Translations under genes and position numbers: made by a program | Part shown: positions 1-9,080 of the stretch, piece after piece | How the letters are laid out: each line of letters begins with the position of its first letter | Position numbering within the stretch: position 1 is the stretch's first letter | Notes under the pieces: generated by a model | Told to the model about the DNA's origin: nothing | Database searches by the model: none | What the model saw: the letters and a program-made list of their open reading frames with translations, nothing else | Assembly (NCBI GenBank): GCA_003427395.1 | Contig: BFEA01000230.1 | Coordinates: 238,865 to 259,478, forward strand | DNA: 20,614 bases | DNA from: Chara braunii | Taxonomy: Eukaryota; Streptophyta; Charophyceae; Charales; Characeae | Direction: 5' to 3'

Positions 1-51
<51 letters not shown>

Positions 52-82
52 GTGTGTGTGTGTGTGTGTCGCGTGTGTGTGT
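1..82. repeat. (TG)n microsatellite at window start
   Basis: Alternating TG runs from the first base to about position 69. A C interrupts it at 47, and a short imperfect TG stretch follows to 82. Apparent reading frames of alternating Cys-Val across it are artefacts of the dinucleotide. The window also ends in the complementary dinucleotide, which suggests that both ends lie at assembly breaks or read-through limits. Confidence 0.97.
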
Positions 83-1425
83 CTGGGCAACCCCCTCTCC
101 CCCAGAGATCAGAGGGCACGGCAAGCCACAAACAGACAGCACAAACCCACACCGCTTCTCCAACCCCCTCCCACTCACCTACCTAGTGTTGTCTACCTTC
201 CACTTCAGCAGCCAGCTTTGACAAAAGAAGAGCAGCAAGAGCTCAACCCGCGGTTCAATCCTCCCGATTCCATATTGCCAGAAATCAACGGCCATGATGC
301 ATACCGTGGTCCGTATGCACCGCCTCCCATCGCACCACCACCTTCACGGTGTTGATGCCACCAGTCAACACCTTCGTTCTCATTCTTGTGCACGGGAGGC
401 GCGAATCTACCGAAGCATCCCCCACCACCGCCGGTGCGCTGATTCGCGCCGCGTAAGAGCGGAGAAACCTCGACAGGGCAGGGCAACTCAGCACATCGCT
501 CCACACCCGTCGCGCGTTCGGGTCGGGTCGCGGCTCGGCGACCAAAAGACGACGAGAGCCACCCCTCCGAGTTGACCTTGCCGTGGCGCTCATGTGCCGT
601 ACAAACTTTTCGTTCTCTCACATTCTTCGCGGGGATGTGTCGGGCCGACGCGGGTTGCACGGGCCCGATGACGAAACATGTCCGCAGTTTTACCGCAAGT
701 AAGTTGTGGCATCGACCCTTACCACCTCAACCACTACCGGTACGGTAAGGTTTTCCCAGTTCACCAGACAGTAAAGGGAAAAAGAACCTGGGGAAAAGGG
801 AAAATCACTCCTCCATTTTGTCTCGAAGTTAAAGTACGGTTGGCCAGCAGTCGTCCATCCCACCACTTTGTACTGGTACCTCGTCGGGGGTTCCACTTGC
901 GGGCTGGACGTCCCAACAGACAGGGAAACAGGAAACAGGTAACTACCGATTCCTTTCCTCTCCCCTGCCATTTCGAAGTGACGTTTTGCTCCTGATTTCT
1001 GTGGCCTGCTGCCATAAGCCGTCAGGACCTCCAGTTGCTCCAATAGCTGATAGCTGATCTGCAGGCCTGCGGCCATCGCGCCATTTTCTTTTTCAAAGCT
1101 GAAGCTCGCAGCCCGAAGGCTGCACTATAGTAGGCTTCGGCCTCCGTGTCAAGGTGGCACATTTTCAGCGGCCGGGGACCGTGCACAAGTGGGTTCTAAG
1201 GGGGTGACAGTTGGTGGGGGCTCGGTCCCCCGCGTTTTTATGGACTACAGACAGCTATCGCACGTGCGGTAGCAAAGTTGGAGGACCGGTCATTGAATTG
1301 CAAAAGAGGCTCAAGAAAAAAAAACCTTCGCCAATGCCAAGGTGTTGAGGCAGGGTCTGGTGTGGACGCTCATTGTTTTCGACCGCGTGGGCGAGGGGAA
1401 TGCAACCCTAAGGGATTCTAATTCT
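83..1425. other. Unassigned GC-rich region, no recognisable gene
   Basis: No reading frame here shows a recognisable domain. The longest frames (minus strand 205-660 and 690-1076, plus strand 678-995) overlap each other on opposite strands. They lack conserved motifs and have the composition expected from GC-rich DNA without stops. A short near-palindrome lies around 1110-1142 (CCGAAG and CTTCGG arms). An exon of a spliced gene cannot be excluded from sequence alone. Confidence 0.5.
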
Positions 1426-1497
1426 TTGTTGTTGTTGTTGTTGTTGTTGTTGTTGCTGGTGTTGTTGTTGTGGTTGTTGTTGTTGTTGTTGTTGTTT

Positions 1498-1544
<47 letters not shown>
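1426..1544. repeat. Compound microsatellite (TTG)n-(TG)n-(GA)n
   Basis: An interrupted (TTG)n tract (about 1426-1497) passes without a gap into (TG)n (about 1498-1518) and then (GA)n (1519-1544). Three different simple-repeat motifs abut in one purine/pyrimidine-biased run. Poly-Gln, poly-Leu and Ser-Leu frames across it are translation artefacts. Confidence 0.95.
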
Positions 1545-1594
1545 AAGAAATACCTGGACGCTCGGTTTTGCTCCGTGGTAGAAGAGCAGTATAA

Positions 1595-1779
1595 TGAGGG
1601 TGTGTTGCCGGGCCTGGGAACCACTGTTGGTGATGGTTATATATGAGGGGGTTGGTTCCCTCCAGGGCGTTGTTTCCCTTGTGAGCGAAATTTAGTATTG
1701 CTCCTAACCGTTCCATTTCCAGGTAGATGGTGAGGACTCCGACCTCTTTCTCTAATTGGAAATACATAGTCATTCTTGC

Positions 1780-1810
<31 letters not shown>

Positions 1811-1944
1811 AGAGAGTAGTTGATGTGTTCCCTTTCGGTGCAGTCTTTGTGCTCGAAACACAGATGCTCGAACCCACCATACCTCAGCCTAAGGGTTGCG
1901 AATTGTAGGACTGGCCGGATGAGCAAAAGCAATGGGGCTACTCG
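1595..1944 (-). repeat. Dispersed repeat S, copy 1 (SINE-like candidate)
   Basis: The reverse complement of this segment matches 16099-16450 over most of its length. Shared blocks include AGCCCCATTG, CCGGCCAGTCC against CTGGCCAGACTC, GAAATGGAACGGTT against GAAAATGGAACGGTT, GGAGGGAACC, CCCCCTCATATATAAC and TGGTTCCCAGGCC. In the sense (minus) direction a GGGTTCGAG block resembles a pol III B box. It sits about 43 bases downstream of a weak A-box-like GGCCAGTCC, close to tRNA spacing, so a tRNA-derived SINE is possible. Copy 1 carries an (A)28 tract (T on the sense strand) in the middle where copy 2 has (TC)n. The ends are approximate and no target duplications were identified. Confidence 0.7.
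1780..1816. repeat. A28 tract followed by (GA)n inside repeat S
   Basis: Twenty-eight consecutive A (1780-1807) run directly into alternating GA. The equivalent position of the other S copy carries a TC-rich run (about 16226-16248) instead of a homopolymer, so this site in the repeat is prone to simple-sequence growth. Confidence 0.95.
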
Positions 1945-2019
1945 TGTGTGTGTGTGTGTGAGAGAGACAGAGAGAGGGGGGGAGAGGGGGGTGTACCAGA
2001 GAGAGAGAGAGAGAGAGAG
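1944..2019. repeat. Compound (GT)n / (GA)n microsatellite at the end of repeat S
   Basis: (GT)n at about 1944-1960 passes into (GA)n. A G-rich interruption follows, then a second (GA)n tract at about 1999-2019. It abuts the 5' (sense) end of repeat S copy 1. Confidence 0.93.
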
Positions 2020-2055
2020 GTTGAATGGCAAAAATAGAAAATGGTTCAAATTGCC

Positions 2056-2370
2056 ATCGCGATTTGTTTTGCGGTTGAAATTATTTTAAAAATATATATT
2101 TTTTCTTGAAAGGTCACAATAAAATCTGCACGTACTCCAATTTTCAGATTTTTTCACGCATTCTTTTGAGCTTGAAAAATCATTGAAGTTGGAGTACTTG
2201 TGTTGTTGGCCCACACATGGCTGAGGGACAGAACGAGAAAATGTACAGAATCAGCGCGGCTATTATTTTGCGGTTTGAATTTTTTATTTTTATTTTTTCT
2301 GATATTTTTTCTGGAAAGATTACGACCTAATTTACAGATTCTCAAATTTTCAAACTTTTTCGCAAATGTT
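2056..2370 (-). repeat. AT-rich dimeric repeat X, copy A
   Basis: The reverse complement is similar to 12814-13090. Shared blocks include CTGAAAATTTGAG (here GTTTGAAAATTTGAG), a GATCTTTCC-like block, CGCGCYGATTC, CCATGTGT, ACTTCAATGATTTTTC and AACCGC followed by AAATCGC. Copy A also repeats internally: TTTTGCGGTTGAAAT near 2068 recurs as TTTTGCGGTTTGAAT near 2267, so it is about two tandem units with a ~199-bp period. No coding potential is visible. It looks like a dispersed piece of a satellite or a transposon end. Confidence 0.72.
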
Positions 2371-2455
2371 TATGAGCACAAAAAACGTCAAAGTTCCCTC
2401 TTGCAAATTGCGGGACTGGACCCGTCGGTACTCTTTTTGTGCTCAGAAGCATTTG

Positions 2456-2483
2456 TGCAAGGAATTTGAGCAATAGCAAAATG
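2456..2483. repeat. Short match to the LTR terminus
   Basis: These 28 bases match the left (plus-coordinate) end of the right LTR starting at 11836. They begin TGCAAGGAATTTGAGCAATA, with one substitution (A for G) a few bases further on. Similarity stops at the poly-T that follows. It may be the remnant of another copy of the same LTR family, or a sequence shared by the LTR and the neighbouring repeats. 2484-2510 is a T-rich run with a single G interruption. Confidence 0.5.
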
Positions 2484-2510
2484 TTTTTGTTTTTTTGTTT
2501 TTTTTTTGGG

Positions 2511-2769
2511 ACAAATGCTCCAGTCTATTCGTGGGGAGGAGCACGTGCTGGGAACCGGGCTCAGCGTCCCATATAGAGTTGCACAAGTCATTTGAGATGT
2601 TGGCCCCATTACCCGGCTTCGGTTGAGAATTAATCTGAGAACTAATAAAGAAATTCAAGAGAATTAAAGGAGAGGTTAAAAAACTATGAATGACTACTCA
2701 CCCGAACCCCTAGACTCCCAAACAGAACTCTCTAAAACTGTCCAACACTGTCTTATTCCCTGTCGACCT
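2511..2769. other. Unassigned spacer
   Basis: No gene or repeat match recognised. It contains one CACGTG near 2541. The sequence becomes A-rich towards 2690 and then enters the first unit of the nested tandem array. Confidence 0.4.
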
Positions 2770-4400
2770 GGCTAGGTTACAAAGCAACATGACTCGCCCC
2801 AGCTCCGGCCAGCGTCGTCCCAACAGCTACCCTTGGTTGTCCCTTGGAATGCCCACCCCAAAGCATCCCCAAATCTCTCTACCAGGCCTCAAGCTCCTGC
2901 AATCAGCAGCTTACAGGGCAACATCCCAACACCGGCCAACGTCGTTTTGGCATCAAACAACCGCAGATCCATGAACGTATCAGTATCAAACAGCCTAAAG
3001 CGAGTTGCTAAAAGTCCCCAAAATCCTAAAACATTGTCTTTTTTTTTATAACAAAAATCAATGTTATTTGAGGTAAATTTGGGAGACTATCCAGCAACGA
3101 AAATCCTAGCAATTGTCTTCAAATACTCTAAAGCGCCACAGGGTCCTAACACCCTCGAAGTCCTCAAACAGTGTCTTATTCCCTACCAAGCTCTACCAAG
3201 CCTCTCAACCCCGCTATAGGTTACATGGCAAGGCAACTCACCCCAGCTCCAACCAGCATCGTCTTCGATAGGAACCCTTGATTGTCCCGTGAAATGCCCC
3301 CCCCTAGTAGGCATTCCCAGATCTCTCTACCATGCCTCAAGCTCTTTCTACCAACAAGTTACAGGGTCACCCCCCCAGCACCGGACAACCGCAAGTCCAT
3401 GAATAAAACAACATCAAAAATCGCCTCAAGGAAATTGCAAGGAGTCCCAAGAGCCTAAAAGCGTTCTACCACACCCACTGAAAATAATCACAACCTATAG
3501 AGGATAGCCATATCCGAACACATCGTCCGTTTTTTTTTTTTTTTTTTAGATAGGACATGAGTGACATACAACAAATTGAAAGCAAAAAATCCGAACCGAA
3601 ACCACCGACTAACAAACTTCCCACGCAACAATTGCAAAAAAACAAAGTCCTCGAACCTAAACGCGGCTGGTCTTATAACCCCCTATGCTAGTGTTACAAG
3701 GCACCGCCATGCCCCATTACCGACCAGTCTGGTATAGACGGCAAGGAGTGCCTTCCTCCCTCGACAACTCCCATTAGCCGCACGCCCCTAGGTGACAGGG
3801 ATAAAACCCCAGCAACGGCTGCATCGAACGTGGTGGTTCTGCTTTCCTCCCTCGACAGAGTTCCCCAAACCTCACGTTCCCCCCGGTTACAGAGCAACGC
3901 TCCAGCACTGGTCTGCATCGTCCCAACCACGTCCTTTTGAACTACTGATGAAAACTAAGGCCCTTCCCCTGTTACACCCCCTACGAACTTTCCACTCGTC
4001 CGTGTGAATAATTTGCTTCTCTTAATCGTATGTTTTTTGGCTAAAACAATACATAGTTGACAATTTGTAGAAAAATCAAGGAGACTATAACAACCCTACT
4101 CGGGCTCGCCAACGCAATCATACTCTCTGCCTGATTCTGCTCAGCCTTACACCCCCACCGCTAGGTTACAAGACAACACTACTCACCCCAGTTCCAACTG
4201 ACATCCTCCAAACAACAACCCTTGATTATTTTGTGAGATGCCCGTCCCTAAGCATTCCCAGATCTCTTTACGAGGCCTCATGCTTCTGCTTCGCAGGTTA
4301 CAGGGCAACACCCCAACCCCGACCAGCATAGTTATGGCATCGAAAAAACGCAAATCCACAATTATGACAGAAACAGGCACACCTAAGAAAATTTGCTAAC
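2770..4400. repeat. Degenerate nested tandem array, four ~440-475-bp units
   Basis: A motif close to GGTTACARRGCAACA, followed by CCCCAGC and a CCRRCCAGCRTCGTC-like block, recurs at about 2775, 2909, 3219, 3357, 3691, 3791, 3885, 4164 and 4296. Unit starts at 2775, 3219, 3691 and 4164 are 444, 472 and 473 bases apart. In three of the four units a second, diverged copy follows after 132-138 bases. Between the two copies lie shared blocks such as CCCAGATCTCT and ACCAGGCCTCAAGCTC. Upstream, AACACTGTCTTATTCCCT near 2744 matches AACAGTGTCTTATTCCCT near 3167. The third unit is the most diverged. Short reading frames inside are not conserved between units, so I read this as non-coding satellite-like DNA. 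Confidence 0.72.
3530..3547. repeat. T18 homopolymer
   Basis: Eighteen consecutive T inside the spacer between the second and third units of the tandem array. Confidence 0.9.
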
Positions 4401-5368
4401 ATTCTCCAATGAGAGAAGCCTTATCAGAAAACACTAATTGAAACATGGAAAATCACGTCAAAGTTTGAAAGTTTAAAACAAAATCATCAAAGTAACCAAG
4501 ATCATTAGATTAGGCAGAATTCATCACGAATCATTGACAAATTAGAAAATCGAATCATGAAAAATTAGAAAATAAAATGATGACAAATTATAAAATAGAA
4601 TTAGAACAATTTAGAAAATCAATCTACGGCGAAATTTAGAAAACCCATATGAACGATTATTAGCATTTACGAATAGGATGTGCAAATAGGACTTTTAATA
4701 GGTTTTTTGAAAATCAACATCAGAGTATACTTATGAATTTTCTGCCAGCAAGTATAAAAAGTTTACGAATTAGAATACCCGACTATAATTGTTCTTTGGG
4801 AATTTGAGATAGAAAGTAGGTCATAAAATTTACCAGATGTTGTAATATGAAGACTAATTTAGATGGATATATGAGTACAGAACAAAATAATCAATTAGAA
4901 ATTTCGACCATCAATTTATAAAAAAATAAAATTACGAATTGAGAATCAGACAAAAATCAGATTTAAAGACCACCCGTCGGATGTTGAGATCAGAAAATAT
5001 CAGGAAATATCAAAACAGCAATGAGACATCCCTAACCATCAAATCATCTAACAGAGTAGTACTTTAGGGTTAAATTCTGAAAAATGTTGCACTCAAAGTT
5101 TCTTTCGCTACGTGATGCCGCCTTGAACTTTACTTTAAGTCACCAATCACTGCAGACCATTACGCACCGCTCCGCTCCCGCAGTCCCCTTATCCAGCTGC
5201 CCGACCACTGCCCAGACCAAACTCAACCCCTGCCTCTTCCTATAGAAGGAGTTACTCCTCCTCCCCACAGCGGTGTTAGTATACCCTTACAACAAAATGC
5301 ATCAACGAGAAGAGATTATTGGGACGCCCCCGCTTCCCTTTTGCTCCCCGAACGCAGTTGCGTTGTGA
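4401..5368. other. AT-rich region with short degenerate repeats
   Basis: No gene recognised. From about 4510 to 4660 an A-rich phrase close to AAATTAGAAAATMRAATSATGA recurs several times with a period of roughly 22-30 bases. The rest is AT-rich until about 5100, where base composition becomes more GC-rich. No reading frame over 60 codons lies in the AT-rich part. Confidence 0.5.
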
Positions 5369-5722
5369 ATGACCATGTCAAGCCCATCAACACAGCTTCA
5401 CATAGAATTCAGCCCAGATCCAATGACCCATGATAGCAAAGAACCGGAGAAGCAAGAGACAGAGATTAAACATAGAGGACAAAAGGAGTGGCATTATAAC
5501 CCTATGCCACGTGCCTCCCCCAATGGCTACTCAAACCACACGTCCGTCCTGTCTCCACATCCACGAAAGTCTCTAAGAAGCGTCATCGCCACACAGAATA
5601 TTGACCTGCCATGCCCTCGTGAAAGCGTCATCGCAACTTCGTATTTCAACACGCGTTGGTGCACCCGTCGTTTCGGCATGGGCAGGCGCAACGCTCCCGG
5701 TAGCGTTGCGCCGCTGTTTGCC
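5369..5722. other. Unassigned flank of the retrotransposon
   Basis: A 118-codon plus-strand frame starts at 5369 and runs across the LTR boundary, so it is unlikely to be a real gene. AAGCGTCATCGC occurs twice (5578 and 5623). The segment ends in a perfect palindrome (5686-5711) just outside the element. Confidence 0.45.
5686..5711. repeat. Perfect inverted repeat next to the LTR
   Basis: GCGCAACGCT (5686-5695) and AGCGTTGCGC (5702-5711) are exact reverse complements separated by six bases. The element begins eleven bases beyond the right arm. Confidence 0.85.
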
Positions 5723-6079
5723 TGAAAGGTCATTTTCGAGCAATAGCGAAATGACAGATTTCCATATTACAAAATCACATTGATAGCCAGGAAGTACCAC
5801 ACTTTCCAGAAAGCAGAATTGCAACAATAATACACCAATGTAGAACCAGAGCACTGAAGCCAAGTGTCAATGAGAGCATACTCTCGCCATCATCAACATA
5901 AGTATCCAAGACCATTCCTCTACTTCGCGTTTAACGCCCAGACTACTAACACACAACTACTTCCAGCCTACGAATTGACAATGTAATTATTGACATCAGC
6001 AGCAACAACGAAGTACATGAAAATATCACCTCCTGCAGACTATCGTCAAGACCAGGTAAGTGCCCTTATGTCATCACCC

Positions 6080-6165
<86 letters not shown>

Positions 6166-6749
6166 TTTCACCCACGTCTTCTCCCTCGTGCACGAAGACC
6201 ACCACTACCCTTGTTGCACAACCAAGCCCAGCCAGCTATGGGAGTTGGGCTATGATGCTGCCTATAGCAGTGCCCTGCTTACACGACCGCACGCGCACGA
6301 ACACCTTGCCCAACGCAGCGCAGGCTCAAGCAGCGCTGCCTAACAACTGGCAAGTGCCGGAATGATCCGCCAAGCAGTGAGCTCCTTCCTATATGGAAAG
6401 GGGTTGGCCTGGTTGGCTGCTTGGTTGGGCTGGACCTGTGCCTAGAAGCTTCGGGTCGGCCCTGCTGCCTGGGCCCCGTTCGGTTGCAGCCCCAAATTGT
6501 TTGTCGTGCTTGCTCCTGTGTGTGTGACCCAGGGCCTGCTTCCAAAAAAGGTCTAGAAGGCCGAAACAAAATGTTGCTGACCATAACCTGGGTTCCTTCA
6601 ACCAGCTGACGCGACGCAACTGATTGAACCCGAAATGCAAAATTGACAACAAGGGGCCTCTCGTAATTTTATCAGGCCCGCCTTCAGTTAGGGCAGACAC
6701 AAATTGCAATTGGCGTCACCGAGGCCTACCGAGGAGCCTGATACTCACA
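5723..6749 (-). repeat. 3' LTR (left copy)
   Basis: This aligns with 11836-12813 from TGAAAGG (against TGCAAGG) to CTCACA (against CTCGCA) in plus coordinates. On the element's own strand it therefore starts with TG and ends with CA. Placement as the 3' LTR follows from the polypurine tract immediately to its right and from the direction of pol. It is about 50 bases longer than the other LTR, mainly because of the (TC)n expansion at 6083-6160. Another conserved feature is GATAAAATTACGAG near the start of the LTR, a possible TATA-like site on the minus strand. Confidence 0.92.
6083..6160. repeat. (TC)39 microsatellite inside the 3' LTR
   Basis: An uninterrupted 78-base (TC)n tract. The homologous position of the other LTR (12193-12204) has only six units, so the difference arose after insertion. 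Poly Ser-Leu frames across it are artefacts. Confidence 0.95.
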
Positions 6750-6750
6750 G

Positions 6751-6763
6751 TCCCTCCTCCTTT
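6751..6763 (-). other. Polypurine tract (plus-strand primer)
   Basis: On the minus strand this reads AAAGGAGGAGGGA. One C separates it from the TGTGAG start of the 3' LTR, the canonical location for second-strand DNA priming in LTR retrotransposons. It lies about 55 bases downstream of the pol stop codon. It fixes the inner border of the left LTR. Confidence 0.88.
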
Positions 6764-6819
6764 ACTTCGATAGTCCCCTGAGAAGTCTTTTAATTTGCAG
6801 GCGATTTCCCTTTGAATCT

Positions 6820-7344
6820 TCATTCATATCCTGCAATCACTTGGGGAGCTGTCTGCTGCAGTTCCTCTCTGGTAAACCACCGATCTTCATTTGGATCAGT
6901 ATGGTGTATGAATTTGACACGATACTGCATCGTTGGCTTTGGTGGTCGGCCTCTGTCGGGAGGTTTAGGCACAGGCATAATTTTGTGTTCCACAATGTCA
7001 TCAATGTCGACTTCGCCATCCATGGTTGGGGGCAACATTGATCGTTTGGAAGGGAATTGTGCAATTTCTGCGAAAGGTGCTAGTTTTGAGGCGTGAAAGA
7101 CTGGGTGTGTGCGCAAGTGAGAAGGGATGCGAATCAGATAGGAGGGTTCATCTATCTGATCCCCGACTGTATCTATGACCTCCCAGGGACTAAAATACAT
7201 TAGCTTTCGTGAGATTCCCAACTCCTGAACCAATTCAGATGATTTAACCCACACTCGTTCGCCTACCTGGAACTCGAATGGCCGTCTGTATTTGTTCTCA
7301 AATGCAACCATGACATCTTGAACTTTCTTAATGTGTTTTACAAC
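6820..7344 (-). pseudogene. pol: Integrase C-terminal region with GPY/F-like segment and chromodomain
   Basis: This is the 3' end of pol, continuing the integrase frame after a TAG at 7347-7345. From the first internal Met (7311), residues 8-45 (KYRRPFEF, VGERVWVK, KLMYFSPWEV) match the spacer and GPY/F-like segment of chromovirus integrases. Residues 58-80 carry the typical SYLIRIP...HPVFHASKL stretch. Residues 99-151 (GEVDIDDIVEHKI ... YRVKFIHH ... DRWFTREEL) resemble a retrotransposon chromodomain, which in other elements steers integration towards particular chromatin. The usual aromatic cage is not obvious. The frame ends in TGA at 6820, about 55 bases before the polypurine tract, so this end of pol appears complete. 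Confidence 0.85.
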
Positions 7345-8267
7345 CTATTGTAGCATCTGTTCGTACTTGACAACAAACTCTATGTTGTCGGGTGCTGCAG
7401 TTGGCTGATTTTTAGGTAGCAGAAAATCAAGTGCGGATAAGGGCTTCCAACCAAGATGCAGTTGGTTGGGAGTCATGCGAGTAGTGTTCTGCACAACGTT
7501 ATTATACAAGCTGGCGATGAAGGGTAATTTCTCATCCCAATCATCTTGACTTAGCTTGATGTAATGCAGAAGCAGGTGCTGCACTACTCGGTTCATATGT
7601 TCCGCCTGACCATTTGACTCAGGGTGGTTACCTGGTGTCATTTGCAGTCGGGTGCCCATCTGTTGGGCTGTGGTTTGCGACAGTTCACTAGTGAATCTCA
7701 CATCCCTATCGCTTACAATAGACTTAGGGAGACCAAAGTCGTGTACCTAGTTGTCCATAAATAGCTTGATGATATGGTCAGTTTTAGTTGCCTCAGGCAT
7801 GGTGATTATTCTAGCATACTCAGTAAATCTATCTACAATGACAAAGATGTGTCTTTTCCCGCTCTTGCTGGTCACAAGAGTATCCATGAAGTTCATGGAC
7901 ACACCCTGATCGGGTTCAACAGGGATAAGCAAGGGCTTGATCAACCCAAGCGGTGCCTGCGTCCTAGGCTTTGTCACGTTAATAAACCTGACAAATCTCT
8001 ACATACCTTTTTCGCATCATTTATCATTGTGGGCCACCAAAATTTATGTACTAGGTTAGTTGAGTTTTTTTTGTACCCAAAATCACCTGCTGCGTCGTGA
8101 CACTCTCCTAAAAATAAACTACGTAAAGACTCTCTATTTGGTACACACAATCTTTTATTCCCAACCTTCTCAAGGAACAACAAATCTTTAACCAACACAA
8201 ACTCACATGAAGTAGTTTTATCTTTAACTTCCAGTTTGCGAATGATTTAAGAGAAAATTGTGTCCTC
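7345..8267 (-). pseudogene. pol: Integrase, zinc-binding and catalytic domains, disrupted
   Basis: Integrase inserts the cDNA copy into the chromosome. The H-H-C-C zinc-binding domain lies near 7985-8100 (CHDAAGDFGYKK...HKFWWPTM). Its second histidine is replaced: the GHFG motif reads GDFG at about 8082-8084. The Cys pair is scrambled by two frameshifts near 7975-8000. The catalytic core follows. The first Asp of the D-D-E triad is Asn (SMNFMD, 7891-7893). The second Asp is kept in SIVSDRD, and the Glu is kept in NGQAEHMNR. Premature stops have their lowest bases at 8247 and 7747, and the segment ends at the TAG at 7345. Confidence 0.9.
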
Positions 8268-9080
8268 TCAATAGGCTTCCACCATAGATCGAGTTACATT
8301 GTTAGATATACCAAACTCAGTCACTAATGCGCCTAAATAATCTGCCCTCTGCAATAATGCGTCAGCCACTTTATTGTACTCTCCCTTCAGAGGGTCGAGC
8401 TTGAATTCATACATATCTATGACTTCAATCCACCTCTTTAGTGCATCAGAGATCACATACTATGTCTTGATTCAACGCAATGTCTCATGGTCATATCTTA
8501 CATAGAAGAATATGCCTAGGAGGTAGTGCCTCCAATGGACCATCGCTCTATATAGGGCATAGAGCTCTCACTCATACGCGAACTTAACTAACTTTTGAGA
8601 TGCCATCTTTTTCCTCAGGTACTCGATTGGACTCAACTTTTTCCCCTCCTTCTGCGCAAGGACCGTGCCTATGCCATATTGGTTGGGGTCAGTGGTCACA
8701 ACAAAGGGTTGTTCAGGATCCAGAAGTTTGAGAACTTCATAGTGTGACTGGGCATACTTCATAGGTTGCCTCGCACTCTTCGGTTCACTCCCAAGGGGTG
8801 TCAAGGGGGGTTAGGTTTGTTAATGGGGAAGCTATAGTACTATAGTTCTTTACAAACAGACGATAGTAGCTCGTAATCCCCCAAAACGACCGAACCTTAG
8901 TAACAGTCCGAGGTCTGGGCCAGTGACCATTTTGGCATCGTCTGGCATCAAGCCATCCGCGGAGATCACATGACCCAGATATAAGATCTTGGTGCAACCA
9001 AATTCACATTTCTCCAAGTTTACCTTATACTGTTGTTGTCTTAGGATACCTAACACTATTTTCAAGTGCTTAGCGTGCTC
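8268..9080 (-). pseudogene. pol: Reverse transcriptase thumb, RNase H and connection, disrupted
   Basis: The frame continues from the RT palm after a TAG (9083-9081): EHAKHLKIVLGIL...YKVNLEKCEFG...YLGHVISADGL is the standard end of gypsy RT. A frameshift near 8930 leads to PRPRTVTKVRSFWGITSYYR...KNYSTIASPLT. That stretch ends in a TGA (8787-8785) where the family has Trp. A second frameshift near 8760 enters RNase H (PEQPFVVTTD, GIGTVLAQ, PIEYLRKKM). Three further stops (8568, 8472, 8460) break the RNase H and connection part before VADALLQRADYLG. The segment ends in TGA at 8268. RNase H would degrade the RNA strand during reverse transcription. The first RNase H Asp (TTD) is still present. 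Confidence 0.9.

Noticed and set aside
205-660. 151-codon minus-strand Gly-rich frame as a gene
   Set aside because: Low-complexity Gly stretch from a CCACC-rich region, no start context or homology recognised.
1019-1030. CCGTCAGGACCT shared with 20449-20460
   Set aside because: A 12-base match is expected by chance in a window this size and flanks do not align.
690-1076. 128-codon minus-strand frame as a gene
   Set aside because: No recognisable domain, overlaps other long frames on both strands, GC-rich composition explains the lack of stops.
1342-1581. Poly-Leu, poly-Gln and Ser-Leu frames across microsatellites
   Set aside because: Translation of simple repeats; no conserved sequence outside the tracts.
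5578-5634. Direct repeat AAGCGTCATCGC as a transposon footprint
   Set aside because: Only two 12-base copies 45 bases apart, no element between them.
5369-5725. 118-codon plus-strand frame
   Set aside because: It crosses the LTR border, so its end comes from the inserted element.
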